64,000 bases of DNA, taken from NCBI RefSeq assembly GCF_000422305.1, contig NZ_KE383817.1, positions 1 through 64,000 of the forward strand, given 5' to 3'. Both the position numbers and the translations under genes were made by a program. Shown here piece after piece: positions 8,227 to 17,668 of this stretch (positions are counted from its first letter, which is position 1; every line of letters begins with the position of its first letter). This DNA is from Luteimonas mephitis DSM 12574 (GTDB taxonomy: Bacteria > Pseudomonadota > Gammaproteobacteria > Xanthomonadales > Xanthomonadaceae). The notes beneath the pieces are model-generated. The model saw nothing but the letters and a program-made list of their open reading frames with translations. It was not told the DNA's origin and did no database searches.

Positions 8227-9536
8227 GAAAGTGCAAACAGGACTTTGACCACGATGATCAGTAGTACAACGCCGATCGCAGCGTAGATCGGCCAGCGAAG
8301 GATGTCGTTGCCCAGCTTGAACTCGGGCAGATCCGGATAGCGGGCACGCATCATGGTGTAGTACGCCACCACCAACGCCGCCTGCAGGTAGAGGATCACC
8401 ACGTAACCGCGGCTCAGGAAGAAGGCGCAGGCGAAGAACCCGCACATCGACAGGAAAAGCGCGAGCGCCAGCTTGCGGTCGAACGTCCATTCGCGCTGCA
8501 GCTCGAGCAGATCCGCGTCGCTGGCCTCGTCGGGAACCCAGCCGGTCAGGCCGATGTCGCGGGGCTCGTCGAGGACGGCCAGCAGCATCCGGAAGCCATA
8601 GCCGACGAAGGCGATCCAGAGCATGAACCCGATGAAGCCCGTTTCGGTCAGCACCAGCACGAAGGAATTGTGCGCAGTCAGCTGATTGAGGTCGGAGTAA
8701 CCGCCGGCGCCGATGCCGAACACCGGGTCGGCGAAGAACATCTGCAGGCCCTCGTACCACGCATCCACCCGGCCCATGGCCGAGTCCTCGCTGACCTCCA
8801 TGTCCTGCAGGCGCGATGGCAGCAGCATCAGGCCCGCCAGTGCCGCCACGCCCAGGACGCCCGCGGGCACCAGCCCGTGCCGCCGCCATGCATACACGCC
8901 CAGCATCACCACCAGCGCCAGCAGCGTGCCGCGCGAATCGGTCAGGTAAACGCCGTACACCAGGATCGCGGCCACCACCAGCCAGAACAGCCGCCTGAGG
9001 CCGAACAAACCGCCGCGCCCGGCGAGCAGCATGGCCATCGGCAGGCACATGATGAACACCATGCCCAGGTCGTTGGGGTCATTGAAGATGCCCACGTACT
9101 GGATCCGGGTTGCCTGCGACAGGCCGATCCCGGTCCAGCCCACGCCAAGCTGGACCTGCTCGATGCCGTGCAGGGACATGATGCCCGCGCACACGGTGAA
9201 TACCGCCATCATGCCGAGCAATCGTCGGCGGGTGTTGACCGCGTTGGCCATGAGGAAGAAGGCCATGACCACCGGACCGAAGTAGGCCAGGATCATGATC
9301 GTGCCGCCCATCCAGCCATTGGCGACCTTGGTCAGCATCGCGAAGACCAGGAACACGGGCATCAGGATGTACTGCGGCGCGTCGAAGGACTTCTGCGGGG
9401 ACAGCGCCCAGAACAGCGCGGCCATCACCAGGCTGATCGGAAGCAAGGGCACGCCGGCCATCTGGTCCACCCAGACCGGGTAATCCTGCGGCCGCAGCAG
9501 CACCAGGGCCAGGTAGATCGCCATGAAAATGAACAT
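8223..9536 (-). CDS. O-antigen ligase / Wzy-like polymerase family membrane protein
   Basis: A 437-residue polytopic protein with some 10-12 membrane segments. The motif FNDPNDLGMVFIM and the later periplasmic loop with AHNSFVLVLTETGFIG are characteristic of the O-antigen ligase/Wzy_C family; the conserved His of the H-N-x-F/Y motif is present. In a locus with a flippase and a polyprenyl-phosphate sugar transferase it most likely polymerises the repeat units, although ligase activity cannot be excluded. The start at 9536 (MFIFMAIYL) lies 16 bases after the deacetylase stop; a second Met at 9524 is an alternative. Confidence 0.82.
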   Translation of the reverse strand: MFIFMAIYLALVLLRPQDYPVWVDQMAGVPLLPISLVMAALFWALSPQKSFDAPQYILMPVFLVFAMLTKVANGWMGGTIMILAYFGPVVMAFFLMANAVNTRRRLLGMMAVFTVCAGIMSLHGIEQVQLGVGWTGIGLSQATRIQYVGIFNDPNDLGMVFIMCLPMAMLLAGRGGLFGLRRLFWLVVAAILVYGVYLTDSRGTLLALVVMLGVYAWRRHGLVPAGVLGVAALAGLMLLPSRLQDMEVSEDSAMGRVDAWYEGLQMFFADPVFGIGAGGYSDLNQLTAHNSFVLVLTETGFIGFMLWIAFVGYGFRMLLAVLDEPRDIGLTGWVPDEASDADLLELQREWTFDRKLALALFLSMCGFFACAFFLSRGYVVILYLQAALVVAYYTMMRARYPDLPEFKLGNDILRWPIYAAIGVVLLIIVVKVLFALS

Positions 9537-9552
9537 GTGCGCCGGGCGTCCG

Positions 9553-10650
9553 TCAGGCTTTGCGACTGCGGGACGTGTACGAGAAGACCTCCGGCACCGA
9601 CAGCATCGCCTCGAACCACGCCATGCCCATCTGCCGTTCGACGGGAAGCCTGGCCATGCGGAAATGATGCGCCTGCGCGAGGGTGCTGGTTCCTGCAAGG
9701 TAGCTGCAGGCCATCCGGTAGCCCGCGTCGCGCGCCGCCTCGATGACCTCGTCGTTGAACGCGTCGCGACCGCCCACCGGGAACGACAGCACCTGCGCCT
9801 GGATGCCGAGCTCACGCGCCAGGGCCTGGCGCGAATCGACAAGCTCCGCCCGCATCTGCGCCCGCGGCAGCTTTGCCAGCATGCGATGGCTGACGCCATG
9901 CGAACCCACTTCCATGCCGGATTCCCGCATCTGCCGCAGCTGCTCCCAGGTCATGGGACGGCAGTTGTCGTCTCCCCCCTCGCGCGGCATGGCCAGTTGC
10001 TCCTCCAGCCGCGTGATCAATGCCTCCTGCGTGGCCGCGTCCAGCGCCTTGGCCCGGTCGAGCACCGCGGCTACCAGCGCGCGTCGCGACGGACCGGGGC
10101 CTGCGAGCTGGGTCTGCAAGCCGATCTCCGGGAGCGACAGCTCGCCGGCAGGCATCGAGCACAGCATGTGGGCCAGCCAGTCGTAGGCATAAGGCAGGCC
10201 GGTATCGATATGCCCCGTGGAGACGAAGAACATCGCCGACATGTCGAGATCCCGCAGGATCGGCCATGCAACTCGGTAGTTGTCATCGTAGCCATCATCG
10301 AACGTGACCAGCACCGAGCGCGGCGGCACGGCGCGGCCCGCGTCGATGCAATCGAGCAGTTCGCTGAAGCGCAATGGATGGAAGCGGCGCCTGAGCAACG
10401 CCATCTGCTGCCGGAACATGTCTGCCGATGCGCTGATCAGTTCGGCATCGAATGCGAATCCTTCCGGCTCGACGCTGTCGAGGACGCGATGATAGGCAAG
10501 GATGCGGACATCCTGTTTCAGCACCTGCCGGAGCGCCCGTGCCAGCGGCATCAGGCCAAGACGCTGGCTCAGGCCCGCGACTCGCTCGCGATGGCCTCCG
10601 ATGGCCTCCTGCCCCTGCTTCGACTCCACCACGCCCGCCATCCTTCCCAT
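9553..10650 (-). CDS. Polysaccharide deacetylase, large form
   Basis: A 365-residue protein with ILAYHRV, the catalytic VLVTFDDGYDDNY and the metal-binding VGSHGVSH, in the order of the NodB/PgaB-like deacetylase family. A helical insertion separates the two motifs. No clear signal peptide is visible, so a cytoplasmic or membrane-associated site is possible. ATG 10650 has AGGAG only three bases before it; a second ATG at 10641 has the same signal at 12 bases, so the exact start is uncertain. It is the first gene of the leftward EPS run; the 118-bp gap before the divergent J-domain gene should hold promoters for both directions. Confidence 0.85.
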   Translation of the reverse strand: MGRMAGVVESKQGQEAIGGHRERVAGLSQRLGLMPLARALRQVLKQDVRILAYHRVLDSVEPEGFAFDAELISASADMFRQQMALLRRRFHPLRFSELLDCIDAGRAVPPRSVLVTFDDGYDDNYRVAWPILRDLDMSAMFFVSTGHIDTGLPYAYDWLAHMLCSMPAGELSLPEIGLQTQLAGPGPSRRALVAAVLDRAKALDAATQEALITRLEEQLAMPREGGDDNCRPMTWEQLRQMRESGMEVGSHGVSHRMLAKLPRAQMRAELVDSRQALARELGIQAQVLSFPVGGRDAFNDEVIEAARDAGYRMACSYLAGTSTLAQAHHFRMARLPVERQMGMAWFEAMLSVPEVFSYTSRSRKA

Positions 10651-10768
10651 CCACTCCTGTCCTGATCGTCCAAGTCATTGCCGGCGCGCGGCCGTGACAG
10701 CATCCGCCGCGGGATGCACACTTGCATAGGAACGCAATCAGCGAGTCAAACCGTCCACGGGGAGTGCA

Positions 10769-11482
10769 ATGAAGGACGATATCGATTTCGCCGCACTCTA
10801 CAACGCCCTGGGCTTGACCGCGGACTGCTCGATCGCAACCCTGAAACAAGCCTACCGGCGACGGGTTCGCGACCTGCATCCGGATCTCCCGGGTGCAACG
10901 GGCAGCGTCGAACAGCTGCAGCGCCTCAACCGGCTGTACACCGCCGCGCTGGATTTCGAGCGCCGGCACGGTCGCCTTCCCGGCGCGCCGCGCGCGCCGT
11001 CCGTACGGCGAGGGGCTCCACTTGCCGCGGCGATGGCAACACCCGCGGCGACGGTCTCACCGAGCCACCTCGATGCGCCACAGGCCGACCCGGAAATCAT
11101 GTCCGCTTCGCGCCCCTGGCTGCGTTATGTGCTTGTGCTGGGATTGAGCGGGATCGTGCTGTTCTGGCTAGCACCCCGGCATGAGGCGGAGCCGGTCCTG
11201 CACACCGCCGCTTCGATCCAACCAAGCGGAGCCCACGCTGCGGTGGATCCGACATTCGAACTGGGTACCGATCGCACCACGGTGCGGCGATTGCAAGGAG
11301 CGCCATTCAATGACGACGATGCACTGTGGAGTTACGGCCCGTCCTGGATCGAATTCCGATGCGGCAAGGTGAGCAACTGGTACAGCTCGCCGCTGCATCC
11401 GCTGCGCGCGCGCAAGGCCAGCCCGGATGCCGGCGACGTCGACGCCAGCGCGGCCAGGCAACAGGCACAGCCGCGCTGTTGA
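10769..11482 (+). CDS. Membrane-anchored J-domain protein
   Basis: A 237-residue protein. Residues 9-65 form a J domain with the essential HPD motif at 37-39, which would stimulate a DnaK-type chaperone. A basic, Ala/Pro-rich linker follows, then one membrane segment (about 119-135) and a C-terminal part of 100 residues with no recognised domain, placed on the other side of the membrane. GGGAG four bases before the ATG supports the start. It is divergent from the leftward EPS run and 19 bases ahead of a methyltransferase. A role in folding or assembly of EPS machinery is a guess from context. Confidence 0.7.
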   Translation: MKDDIDFAALYNALGLTADCSIATLKQAYRRRVRDLHPDLPGATGSVEQLQRLNRLYTAALDFERRHGRLPGAPRAPSVRRGAPLAAAMATPAATVSPSHLDAPQADPEIMSASRPWLRYVLVLGLSGIVLFWLAPRHEAEPVLHTAASIQPSGAHAAVDPTFELGTDRTTVRRLQGAPFNDDDALWSYGPSWIEFRCGKVSNWYSSPLHPLRARKASPDAGDVDASAARQQAQPRC

Positions 11483-11501
11483 TCCGGCGCAGGCCGGTCA
11501 C

Positions 11502-12110
11502 ATGCTGAACAAGGCCGCCGCACTGGTAAAGAAGGTGCCGCGCCGCCTGTGGATGAAATACGCCCTGCGTGGCGCCGGCAACGACAATGCGGCGCGGCTC
11601 GACCTCGCGTACCGCATGGAAGACCCGTGGAACATGCAGTCCGAGATGGAACAGGCGCGCTTCCGGGCGACGAACGACATCATCCGGAAGGCCTTCGGGC
11701 AGCTCGACTCGGTGCTCGAACTGGGATGCGGCGAAGGCCACCAGACCGAATACCTGGCGCGGGTGTGCAAATGCCAATACGCCATCGACATCAGCCCGCA
11801 GGCGATCGAGCGGGCCCGGCAGCGCCTGCCCGGCGTCCAGTTCGCCGTCGCCGACGTGTTTACCCAGCCATGGACCGCCGAAGGCAAGCGCTTCGACCTG
11901 GTCACCGCGTGCGAGATGCTCTATTACCTCCGCGACCCGGGAGCGACCATCGAACGCATGCGTGCGCTGGGACGCAACGGGCTGGTCACGTTCTTTGCGC
12001 CCGCCTGCGGAAAGCTTGGAGAGCAGCTGGATCGCGTCCCGGGCCTGCACAAGGGCTGGTTCCACCATGGCAAGACGGCCTGGCTGGTGGGTTGGTGGCA
12101 CGATGCCTGA
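11502..12110 (+). CDS. SAM-dependent methyltransferase (NodS-like class I)
   Basis: A 202-residue class I methyltransferase. The SAM-binding motif I VLELGCGEGHQTEYLA lies about 65 residues in, followed by YAIDISPQAIERARQR (acidic residue for the ribose) and a motif IV-like region FDLVTACEMLYYL. This order fits the NodS/SAM methyltransferase group that modifies amino-sugar or oligosaccharide acceptors. The ATG at 11502, 19 bases after the J-domain gene, was preferred to an upstream in-frame ATG at 11427 that lies inside that gene. The substrate is unknown, presumably a sugar or substituent of the EPS. Confidence 0.75.
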   Translation: MLNKAAALVKKVPRRLWMKYALRGAGNDNAARLDLAYRMEDPWNMQSEMEQARFRATNDIIRKAFGQLDSVLELGCGEGHQTEYLARVCKCQYAIDISPQAIERARQRLPGVQFAVADVFTQPWTAEGKRFDLVTACEMLYYLRDPGATIERMRALGRNGLVTFFAPACGKLGEQLDRVPGLHKGWFHHGKTAWLVGWWHDA

Positions 12111-13305
12111 CCCTGCCTTGCCGCATGGCCTCGGCATCGTCTATTTCGGCAACGACTGGCATGCGGAGAATCGCACGAGCAGCCACCACATCGCCGAACG
12201 ACTTTCGAAGGTGGCGCCGCTGCTGTACGTCGACTCACCCGGGATGCGCGCTCCCAGCGCCTCGGGACGCGACGTCAAGCGCGCTCTGCGCAAACTGGCC
12301 GCCACCCTGCGCCCGCCCACGCGGGTCTCGGAAGGCCTCTGGCACTGCACCGTCCCGCAGCTGCCGTTCCGGCGCATCCCCGGCATCGACCTGTGCAACC
12401 GCCTGTTCGGCCGCTGGGCGGTGCGCCGGGCGATGCGCCTTGCCGGCATCCGGCGGGCGATCTCGTGGTTTGTCGTGCCCCACCCCGGCTTTCTCGCCCG
12501 CGCCCTGGGCGAAGAACTCTGCGTCTACTACTGCATCGACGACTACGCCGCGCATCCGGGCGTGGACGCAGAGCTGATCGAACTGCGCGACCGCGAACTG
12601 AGCCGGTGCGCGGATGTCCTGTTCGTCGCCCCGCCGGCACTGCTCGACGCCAAGCGCGCACTCAACGACCGCGTCGTGTTCTCGCCCCACGGCGTGGACG
12701 TCGACCTGTTCGCAATGGCCGCCGACCCCGCCACCACCGTGGCCGAAGGCGCGCGCGACTTGCCCTCGCCGGTGGTCGGCTACCACGGCTCGATCCACGA
12801 GTGGATCGACGTGCCGCTGCTGCACTGGCTCGCGCAGCAGCGCCCGGGCTGGACCTTCCTGCTGGTAGGCCACGCGGCCACCGACGTGGCGGCGCTGCGT
12901 GCGATGCCCAATGTCCGCATGGTCGGCGCGCAGCCCTACCGGAGCCTGCCGCACTGGGCGAAGGCGTTCGACGTGGCGATCATCCCGTACCGCCAGACGC
13001 GCCAGGTCGCCAATGCGAATCCGTTGAAGCTTCGCGAATACCTCGCGACCGGCAAGCCGGTCGTCAGCACCCGCAATCCGGAGATCGAGAAGTTCTCGCG
13101 CTGGGTCCGGGTGGTGGACGATCGCGAGGCGTTCCTGTCCGCGCTGGACGACGTGCTGGCGGGCGAGCCCGCCGACGCCGCGGCGCAGCGCATGGCCGCC
13201 GTGGTTGATCAGTCCTGGGACAGTCGCGTCGATGAAATCCTGCGCGTAGTTTCCGCGGCTTTCACCGCCAGGCGCGACCCACCGCCTCCTCTTTCCCGTA
13301 CCTGA
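12103..13305 (+). CDS. Glycosyltransferase, GT4-like
   Basis: A 400-residue GT-B type protein starting MPDPALPHGLGIVYFGNDWH. The C-terminal half has VVGYHGSIHEWIDVPLL, IIPYRQTRQVANANPLKLRE and YLATGKPVVST, features of the group of family 4 transferases found in capsule loci. The ATG at 12103 overlaps the end of the methyltransferase by eight bases, so the two are likely translated together. It should add a hexose or similar sugar to the lipid-linked EPS unit. Confidence 0.8.
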   Translation: MPDPALPHGLGIVYFGNDWHAENRTSSHHIAERLSKVAPLLYVDSPGMRAPSASGRDVKRALRKLAATLRPPTRVSEGLWHCTVPQLPFRRIPGIDLCNRLFGRWAVRRAMRLAGIRRAISWFVVPHPGFLARALGEELCVYYCIDDYAAHPGVDAELIELRDRELSRCADVLFVAPPALLDAKRALNDRVVFSPHGVDVDLFAMAADPATTVAEGARDLPSPVVGYHGSIHEWIDVPLLHWLAQQRPGWTFLLVGHAATDVAALRAMPNVRMVGAQPYRSLPHWAKAFDVAIIPYRQTRQVANANPLKLREYLATGKPVVSTRNPEIEKFSRWVRVVDDREAFLSALDDVLAGEPADAAAQRMAAVVDQSWDSRVDEILRVVSAAFTARRDPPPPLSRT

Positions 13306-13316
13306 CCAGACTTTCC

Positions 13317-15380
13317 ATGACACCACCGGACTCCAGCAAACTGCGCGTCGCCATCGTTGGCGCGGGCTACGTCGCCGGCCACCACATCGCCGCCCTGAAG
13401 CGGCTGAACCATGTCGACATCGTCGGCATCTGCGACCCGAACACGGCCGCCGCTCAGGCGCTGGCCAGCCGCTTCGGGATCGCCCGCATCGCCGCCGGTC
13501 TTCCGGAACTGGCAGATGCCGCGCCGGACGCCGCCTACATCCTCACCCCGCCCGCCTCGCACCGCGCCCTGGCCATGCAGGCGCTGGACATGGGCTGCCA
13601 CGTGCTGGTCGAGAAGCCCATGGCCGATTCGGTCGCCGACTGCGAAGCCATGTTGGCGAAGGCCCGGTCCGCGAAACGGCTGCTGGGCGTCAACCATTCG
13701 GACCTGTTCGACCCGGTGTTGATGCGCGCACTGGATGCCGCGCGCAGCGGGCGCATCGGCGAGGTCGTGTCGGTCGACATCATCCGAAATTCCGAGTACC
13801 CGCCGTACGCCGGCGGGCCGTTGCCGTCCAGCGTCAGCCAGGGCAGCTACCCGTTCCGCGATCTCGGCGTGCACGGACTGTACACGCTCGAAGCCTTTCT
13901 CGGAGCGGTGTCGGAAGTACGCGTCGACTACCAGTCGCGCGGCACCGATCCCAACGTGCATTTCGACGAATGGCAGGCGCACGTCCAGGCCGAGCAAGGC
14001 CTGGGCCGGTTGCTGCTGTCATGGAATGCGCGGCCGATGGAGAACCGGCTCTTCGTCCGCGGCACCCGCGGCATCATCGAGGTCGACCGCTTCCTGCAGA
14101 CCTGCCGGATCCAGCGCGTGCTCCCGGGGCCGAAGTTCATCGGCATCGTGGTCAACGCCGTGACCCGTGCCGCGCGCGATCTTTTCCAGGTGCCGTGGAA
14201 CGTGCTGCGCTTCGCCACCGGGCAGCTGAAACCCTCGCCCGGGATCCAGCGCGGCGCGATCGAATTCGCGCACGCCGCGCGCGATGGCGCCGCGCCGCCC
14301 TTCGACGCGGAAGACGCGTTGCGCATCGCCCGCCTGCTCGATCCGGTCTGCGCCGCGCCGGACCGGCAGCGCCTAGAGATGCTGGAAGCGCGCTACGCCG
14401 CGCTGCAGCCCGCAGATGCGCTGGTCACGGGTGCGGCCGGTTTCGTGGGGCGCGCGTTGGTCAAGCGGCTGCGCGCCAGCGGCCAGACCGTGCGCGTGCT
14501 GGTCAGGCGGCCGCTGGCCGCCTACCTGGAAGACCCTGGCATCCAGATGGTGATCGGCGACCTGGGCGATCCGCGGATCGTGCGCCACGCCGTCACCGAT
14601 GCCGGCATCGTCTACCACGTCGGCGCCGCGATGCGCGGCGGCCCGCGCGACTTCGAGGCCGGAACCACCTGGGGCACGCGCAACATCGTCGACGCCTGCC
14701 TGGCCTGCGCCACGCCGCGGCTGGTGTACGTGAGCTCGCTCAGCGTGCTTGACCACGCCGGCCGCGACCCGTCCCGCACCGTCAACGAAGCCTCCGCGTT
14801 CGAGCCGCACCCGCAGCTGCGCGGCGCTTACACCCAGACCAAGCTGGCAGCCGAGCAGGTCGTCAGTGCCGCGATCCGCGAGCAGGGCTTGCCCGCCGTG
14901 ATCATCCGGCCGGGACAGATCTTCGGCCCCGGTGCCGAGCACGTCACCCCGAACGGGACGATCGCACTGGCCGGCCGCTGGGTTGCGGTCGGCAGCGGCA
15001 CGCAGACGCTGCCGCTGGTGTACCTCGACGACCTCATCGACGCCCTGCTCCAGGCAGCCCGGCTGCCCGCCGCGGCGGGGCAGCTGTTCAACGTGGTGGA
15101 TCCCGACGAGATCGCCCAACAGCGCTACCTGCAGCGCTGCAAGGCGCGGCTCGGCGACGAGCTGCGCATCGTGCGCGTCCCGGTGTGGATGTTCCTCTGC
15201 CTCGGGTTCGGTGTGGAGCTGCTGGGCAAGCTGCTGCGGCGCGACGTTCCGCTGACCCGTTACCGGGTGCGATCGCTCCGGCCCCTGGCCAATTTCGACA
15301 CCAGCGCGGCACGCGATACGCTGGACTGGTCGCCGAAGGTCGGGGTCGAGCGCGGAATGGATCTGACGTTCGGCCAGTAA
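13317..15380 (+). CDS. Fused Gfo/Idh/MocA oxidoreductase and extended SDR (epimerase/dehydratase)
   Basis: A 687-residue two-domain protein. Residues 9 to about 350 form a Gfo/Idh/MocA dehydrogenase with VAIVGAGYVAG (NAD-binding, about 11-21) and the family motif EKP at 99-101. Residues from about 365 to the end form an NAD-dependent epimerase/dehydratase with LVTGAAGFVGRALVKRL, YVSSLSVL and the active-site Y-T-Q-T-K near 505-509. There is no stop or frameshift between the parts. Both halves act on nucleotide sugars or related polyols in other loci, so the fusion could channel an oxidised sugar intermediate to a second redox step. It begins 11 bases after the glycosyltransferase. Confidence 0.82.
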   Translation: MTPPDSSKLRVAIVGAGYVAGHHIAALKRLNHVDIVGICDPNTAAAQALASRFGIARIAAGLPELADAAPDAAYILTPPASHRALAMQALDMGCHVLVEKPMADSVADCEAMLAKARSAKRLLGVNHSDLFDPVLMRALDAARSGRIGEVVSVDIIRNSEYPPYAGGPLPSSVSQGSYPFRDLGVHGLYTLEAFLGAVSEVRVDYQSRGTDPNVHFDEWQAHVQAEQGLGRLLLSWNARPMENRLFVRGTRGIIEVDRFLQTCRIQRVLPGPKFIGIVVNAVTRAARDLFQVPWNVLRFATGQLKPSPGIQRGAIEFAHAARDGAAPPFDAEDALRIARLLDPVCAAPDRQRLEMLEARYAALQPADALVTGAAGFVGRALVKRLRASGQTVRVLVRRPLAAYLEDPGIQMVIGDLGDPRIVRHAVTDAGIVYHVGAAMRGGPRDFEAGTTWGTRNIVDACLACATPRLVYVSSLSVLDHAGRDPSRTVNEASAFEPHPQLRGAYTQTKLAAEQVVSAAIREQGLPAVIIRPGQIFGPGAEHVTPNGTIALAGRWVAVGSGTQTLPLVYLDDLIDALLQAARLPAAAGQLFNVVDPDEIAQQRYLQRCKARLGDELRIVRVPVWMFLCLGFGVELLGKLLRRDVPLTRYRVRSLRPLANFDTSAARDTLDWSPKVGVERGMDLTFGQ

Positions 15381-15421
15381 GCCGGCTGCCCGTACCACTG
15401 CCCCGGGGGGAGCAGGACACG

Positions 15422-16549
15422 ATGCACCTTGAAGCAGGCCCGTTGCCGCGCGATTACCAGGTCACGCTTGCGCCATTGCCGGCAAACGATGTCCTGCGCG
15501 AGCGGTGGCTGGCGCTGCAGGCACGGGCCGGCGGCAGCGCCTTCGTGTCGTGGCAGTGGATCGGCACGTGGCTGGAGACCATCTGCCCCCGGCGCCTGGC
15601 CCGGCTGTTGTCGGTGCACCACGATGGCCGGCTCGTGGCGATGGGCATCATCACGCGGCGCGGCCGCCTGTTCGGACTGGCCCCGGCCAGCCTGCGGCTG
15701 CATGAAACAGGCAGCCGCGAACTCGACAGCCTGACCATCGAATACAACGGCCTGCTGTGCGAAACCGGGCATCACGAGCACGCCCTCGTCGCGGTGGTGT
15801 CGCACCTGCTCGAACACGAGCGTCACTGGCTGACGATCGCCCTGCCCGGCCTCGACGCCGCCGGCATCCCGATGGCGTCGCTGCGCGCGCTGCCCGTGGA
15901 GATACGCCTGCTCTCCCGGCCCACGCATTACGTCGACCTGGCCGCCCTGAGCGCGGCCGGTCAGCAGTACCTGCCCAGCCTCGGCAGCAAGACCCGCGCC
16001 TCGGTGCGACGCACCCAACGCAGGTTCGAGCAGAGCCTGGGGCCGGTCACCCTGGAGACGGCCGACTCGCCCGCACAGCGACTGGCATTCTTCCGCGCGC
16101 TCGTCGTCCAGCATCGGCGCTACTGGCAACGAAAGAACGGCACCGACGGCGCGTTCGGAAACCCGCGAGTGCTGCGGTTCCACGAGCAACTTCTGCTGCA
16201 ATCCGACAGCAGCAGCGGGGCGCAGCTGTCCAGGCTCTCGGCGGGCGAAGTTCCGATCGGCTACGCCTACAGCATCGTGTCGAACGGCACCGCGTATTTC
16301 TACCAGTCCGGCATCTGCTACGACGCCGCGACATTCCACGACAGCCCCGGCTTGCTGCTGCTCTCGCACCTGATCCAGCAGCAGCTGGACGATGGTATGA
16401 CCCGGTTCGAGCTGATGGCCGGGGATTCGCCCTACAAGCGCCGCATGGGCGCACAGGCCGGTTCGATGGCCTGGGTGTCGCTGGATCGCATCGGAACGGC
16501 TGCACGACTGCGCCGCATCTGGTGGCGACTCAAGGGCAAACGGGCCTAG
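15422..16549 (+). CDS. FemAB/CelD-like acyltransferase (GNAT fold), copy 1
   Basis: A 375-residue protein of the FemAB/CelD type (two GNAT-like halves). Typical features are SFVSWQWIGTWL-like text near residue 45, the Arg-rich helix SKTRASVRRTQRRFEQ, and the C-terminal RFELMAGDSPYKRRMG. The FemAB family uses aminoacyl-tRNA or acyl donors to modify cell-surface polymers, and CelD-like members occur in EPS and cellulose loci. ATG 15422 has GGGGGAGC about 9 bases upstream. It sits two bases before a second, diverged member. Donor and acceptor are unknown. Confidence 0.75.
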   Translation: MHLEAGPLPRDYQVTLAPLPANDVLRERWLALQARAGGSAFVSWQWIGTWLETICPRRLARLLSVHHDGRLVAMGIITRRGRLFGLAPASLRLHETGSRELDSLTIEYNGLLCETGHHEHALVAVVSHLLEHERHWLTIALPGLDAAGIPMASLRALPVEIRLLSRPTHYVDLAALSAAGQQYLPSLGSKTRASVRRTQRRFEQSLGPVTLETADSPAQRLAFFRALVVQHRRYWQRKNGTDGAFGNPRVLRFHEQLLLQSDSSSGAQLSRLSAGEVPIGYAYSIVSNGTAYFYQSGICYDAATFHDSPGLLLLSHLIQQQLDDGMTRFELMAGDSPYKRRMGAQAGSMAWVSLDRIGTAARLRRIWWRLKGKRA

Positions 16550-16551
16550 CC

Positions 16552-17661
16552 ATGCTCGAGTTTCACTGGCGCACTGTCGACGAGGTGGATGACCGCCTGT
16601 ACCAGGCCTGGACGCAGCTGGGCATGCAGACCGCGCATACCAACCTCTACGCCATGCCGCAGTTCGTGCTCCCCGCATCGCGCCTGCTCGACCCGGGCAA
16701 CCCCGCGCGGATCGCGGTGATCGAACGCAGGAATGCCGGCGGCAGCGAACTGCTCGGGGTGGGCTGCTTCACCCACCACCGGCCCACGCTGTTCGCGCCG
16801 CTCCCCCACCTGCGCTGCTTCCGCACGCGGCACACGTTCCAGGACGGCCTGCTGTGCGCCCCCGGCGCGGCGCAGGAGGTGGCCGACGCCCTGCTCGGGC
16901 ACCTGGATCGCGGCGTGCGCGGGCCGCAGGCGATCGCATTCCGCAACGTCGCCGATGACGACCCGGTGCTGCAGGCATTGCGCGGACGCGCCGACGCAGC
17001 AGGGCAACGCTGGTACCCGCTGCGCGCGCTCCAGCGCCCCGTGCTCCGCTACGATGCGGCGCCCGATGCCCGCTCGCGAATTCCCCGCCGCGTCGCCGGC
17101 GACATCGAGCGCAGGCAGCGCCGGCTGGCAGCGTCGGGCAGGCTTTCCTTCCGCTTGCTGCTTGGCGCGGATGTCACCGACGAGGCCATCGCACGCCATC
17201 TCGACATCGAGCACATGGGATGGAAGGGCAACTCGCACAGTTCGATGCGCAGTTCCGCCACCGAGACCGCATTCTTCGAAGACATGTGCCGGCGGTTCAG
17301 GGCAATCGGCAGCACGGTGTTCTGCGAGACGCTGCTCGACGGGCGCGTGATCGCATCGGCCAGCGGGTTCCGGGTCGCCGCCACCATGAACGCCTTCAAG
17401 ACCGCGCACGATCCGGAGTTTTCCGGCGCCAGTCCGGGCAAGGCGAACATCCTGTCGCTTCTGGCCGCGATCCCGGCGGCCTTGCCGGAAGTGGCGATGT
17501 TCGACAGCAGTTCGCGCGAGGGCTCGTTCATCGGCGCGATGCTGCCCGACAGCAGGACCATGCTGGCCGGCTTCCTGCCACTGACCCGTCTGGCCGCCCG
17601 GGCGTTAAAGGCCGCACGCCTGCTGCGCCCGCTGGCCTATCGCATCGATGACGATCCCTGA
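16552..17661 (+). CDS. FemAB/CelD-like acyltransferase (GNAT fold), copy 2
   Basis: A 369-residue protein that starts MLEFHWRTVDEVD, two bases after the previous stop. The central DIERRQRRLAASGRLSFRLL and the C-terminal FDSSSREGSFIGAMLPD region fit the same FemAB/CelD-like superfamily, but direct identity with copy 1 looks low, so this is an old paralogue or a separate family member rather than a recent duplicate. It probably transfers an acyl or aminoacyl group to an EPS sugar or precursor. Confidence 0.65.
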   Translation: MLEFHWRTVDEVDDRLYQAWTQLGMQTAHTNLYAMPQFVLPASRLLDPGNPARIAVIERRNAGGSELLGVGCFTHHRPTLFAPLPHLRCFRTRHTFQDGLLCAPGAAQEVADALLGHLDRGVRGPQAIAFRNVADDDPVLQALRGRADAAGQRWYPLRALQRPVLRYDAAPDARSRIPRRVAGDIERRQRRLAASGRLSFRLLLGADVTDEAIARHLDIEHMGWKGNSHSSMRSSATETAFFEDMCRRFRAIGSTVFCETLLDGRVIASASGFRVAATMNAFKTAHDPEFSGASPGKANILSLLAAIPAALPEVAMFDSSSREGSFIGAMLPDSRTMLAGFLPLTRLAARALKAARLLRPLAYRIDDDP

Positions 17662-17668
17662 GCGCGTT

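Noticed and set aside
15185..15421. N-terminal extension of the first FemAB-like gene into the fused oxidoreductase gene
   Set aside because: The extension overlaps a clear coding region in another frame; ATG 15422 has its own ribosome binding site.
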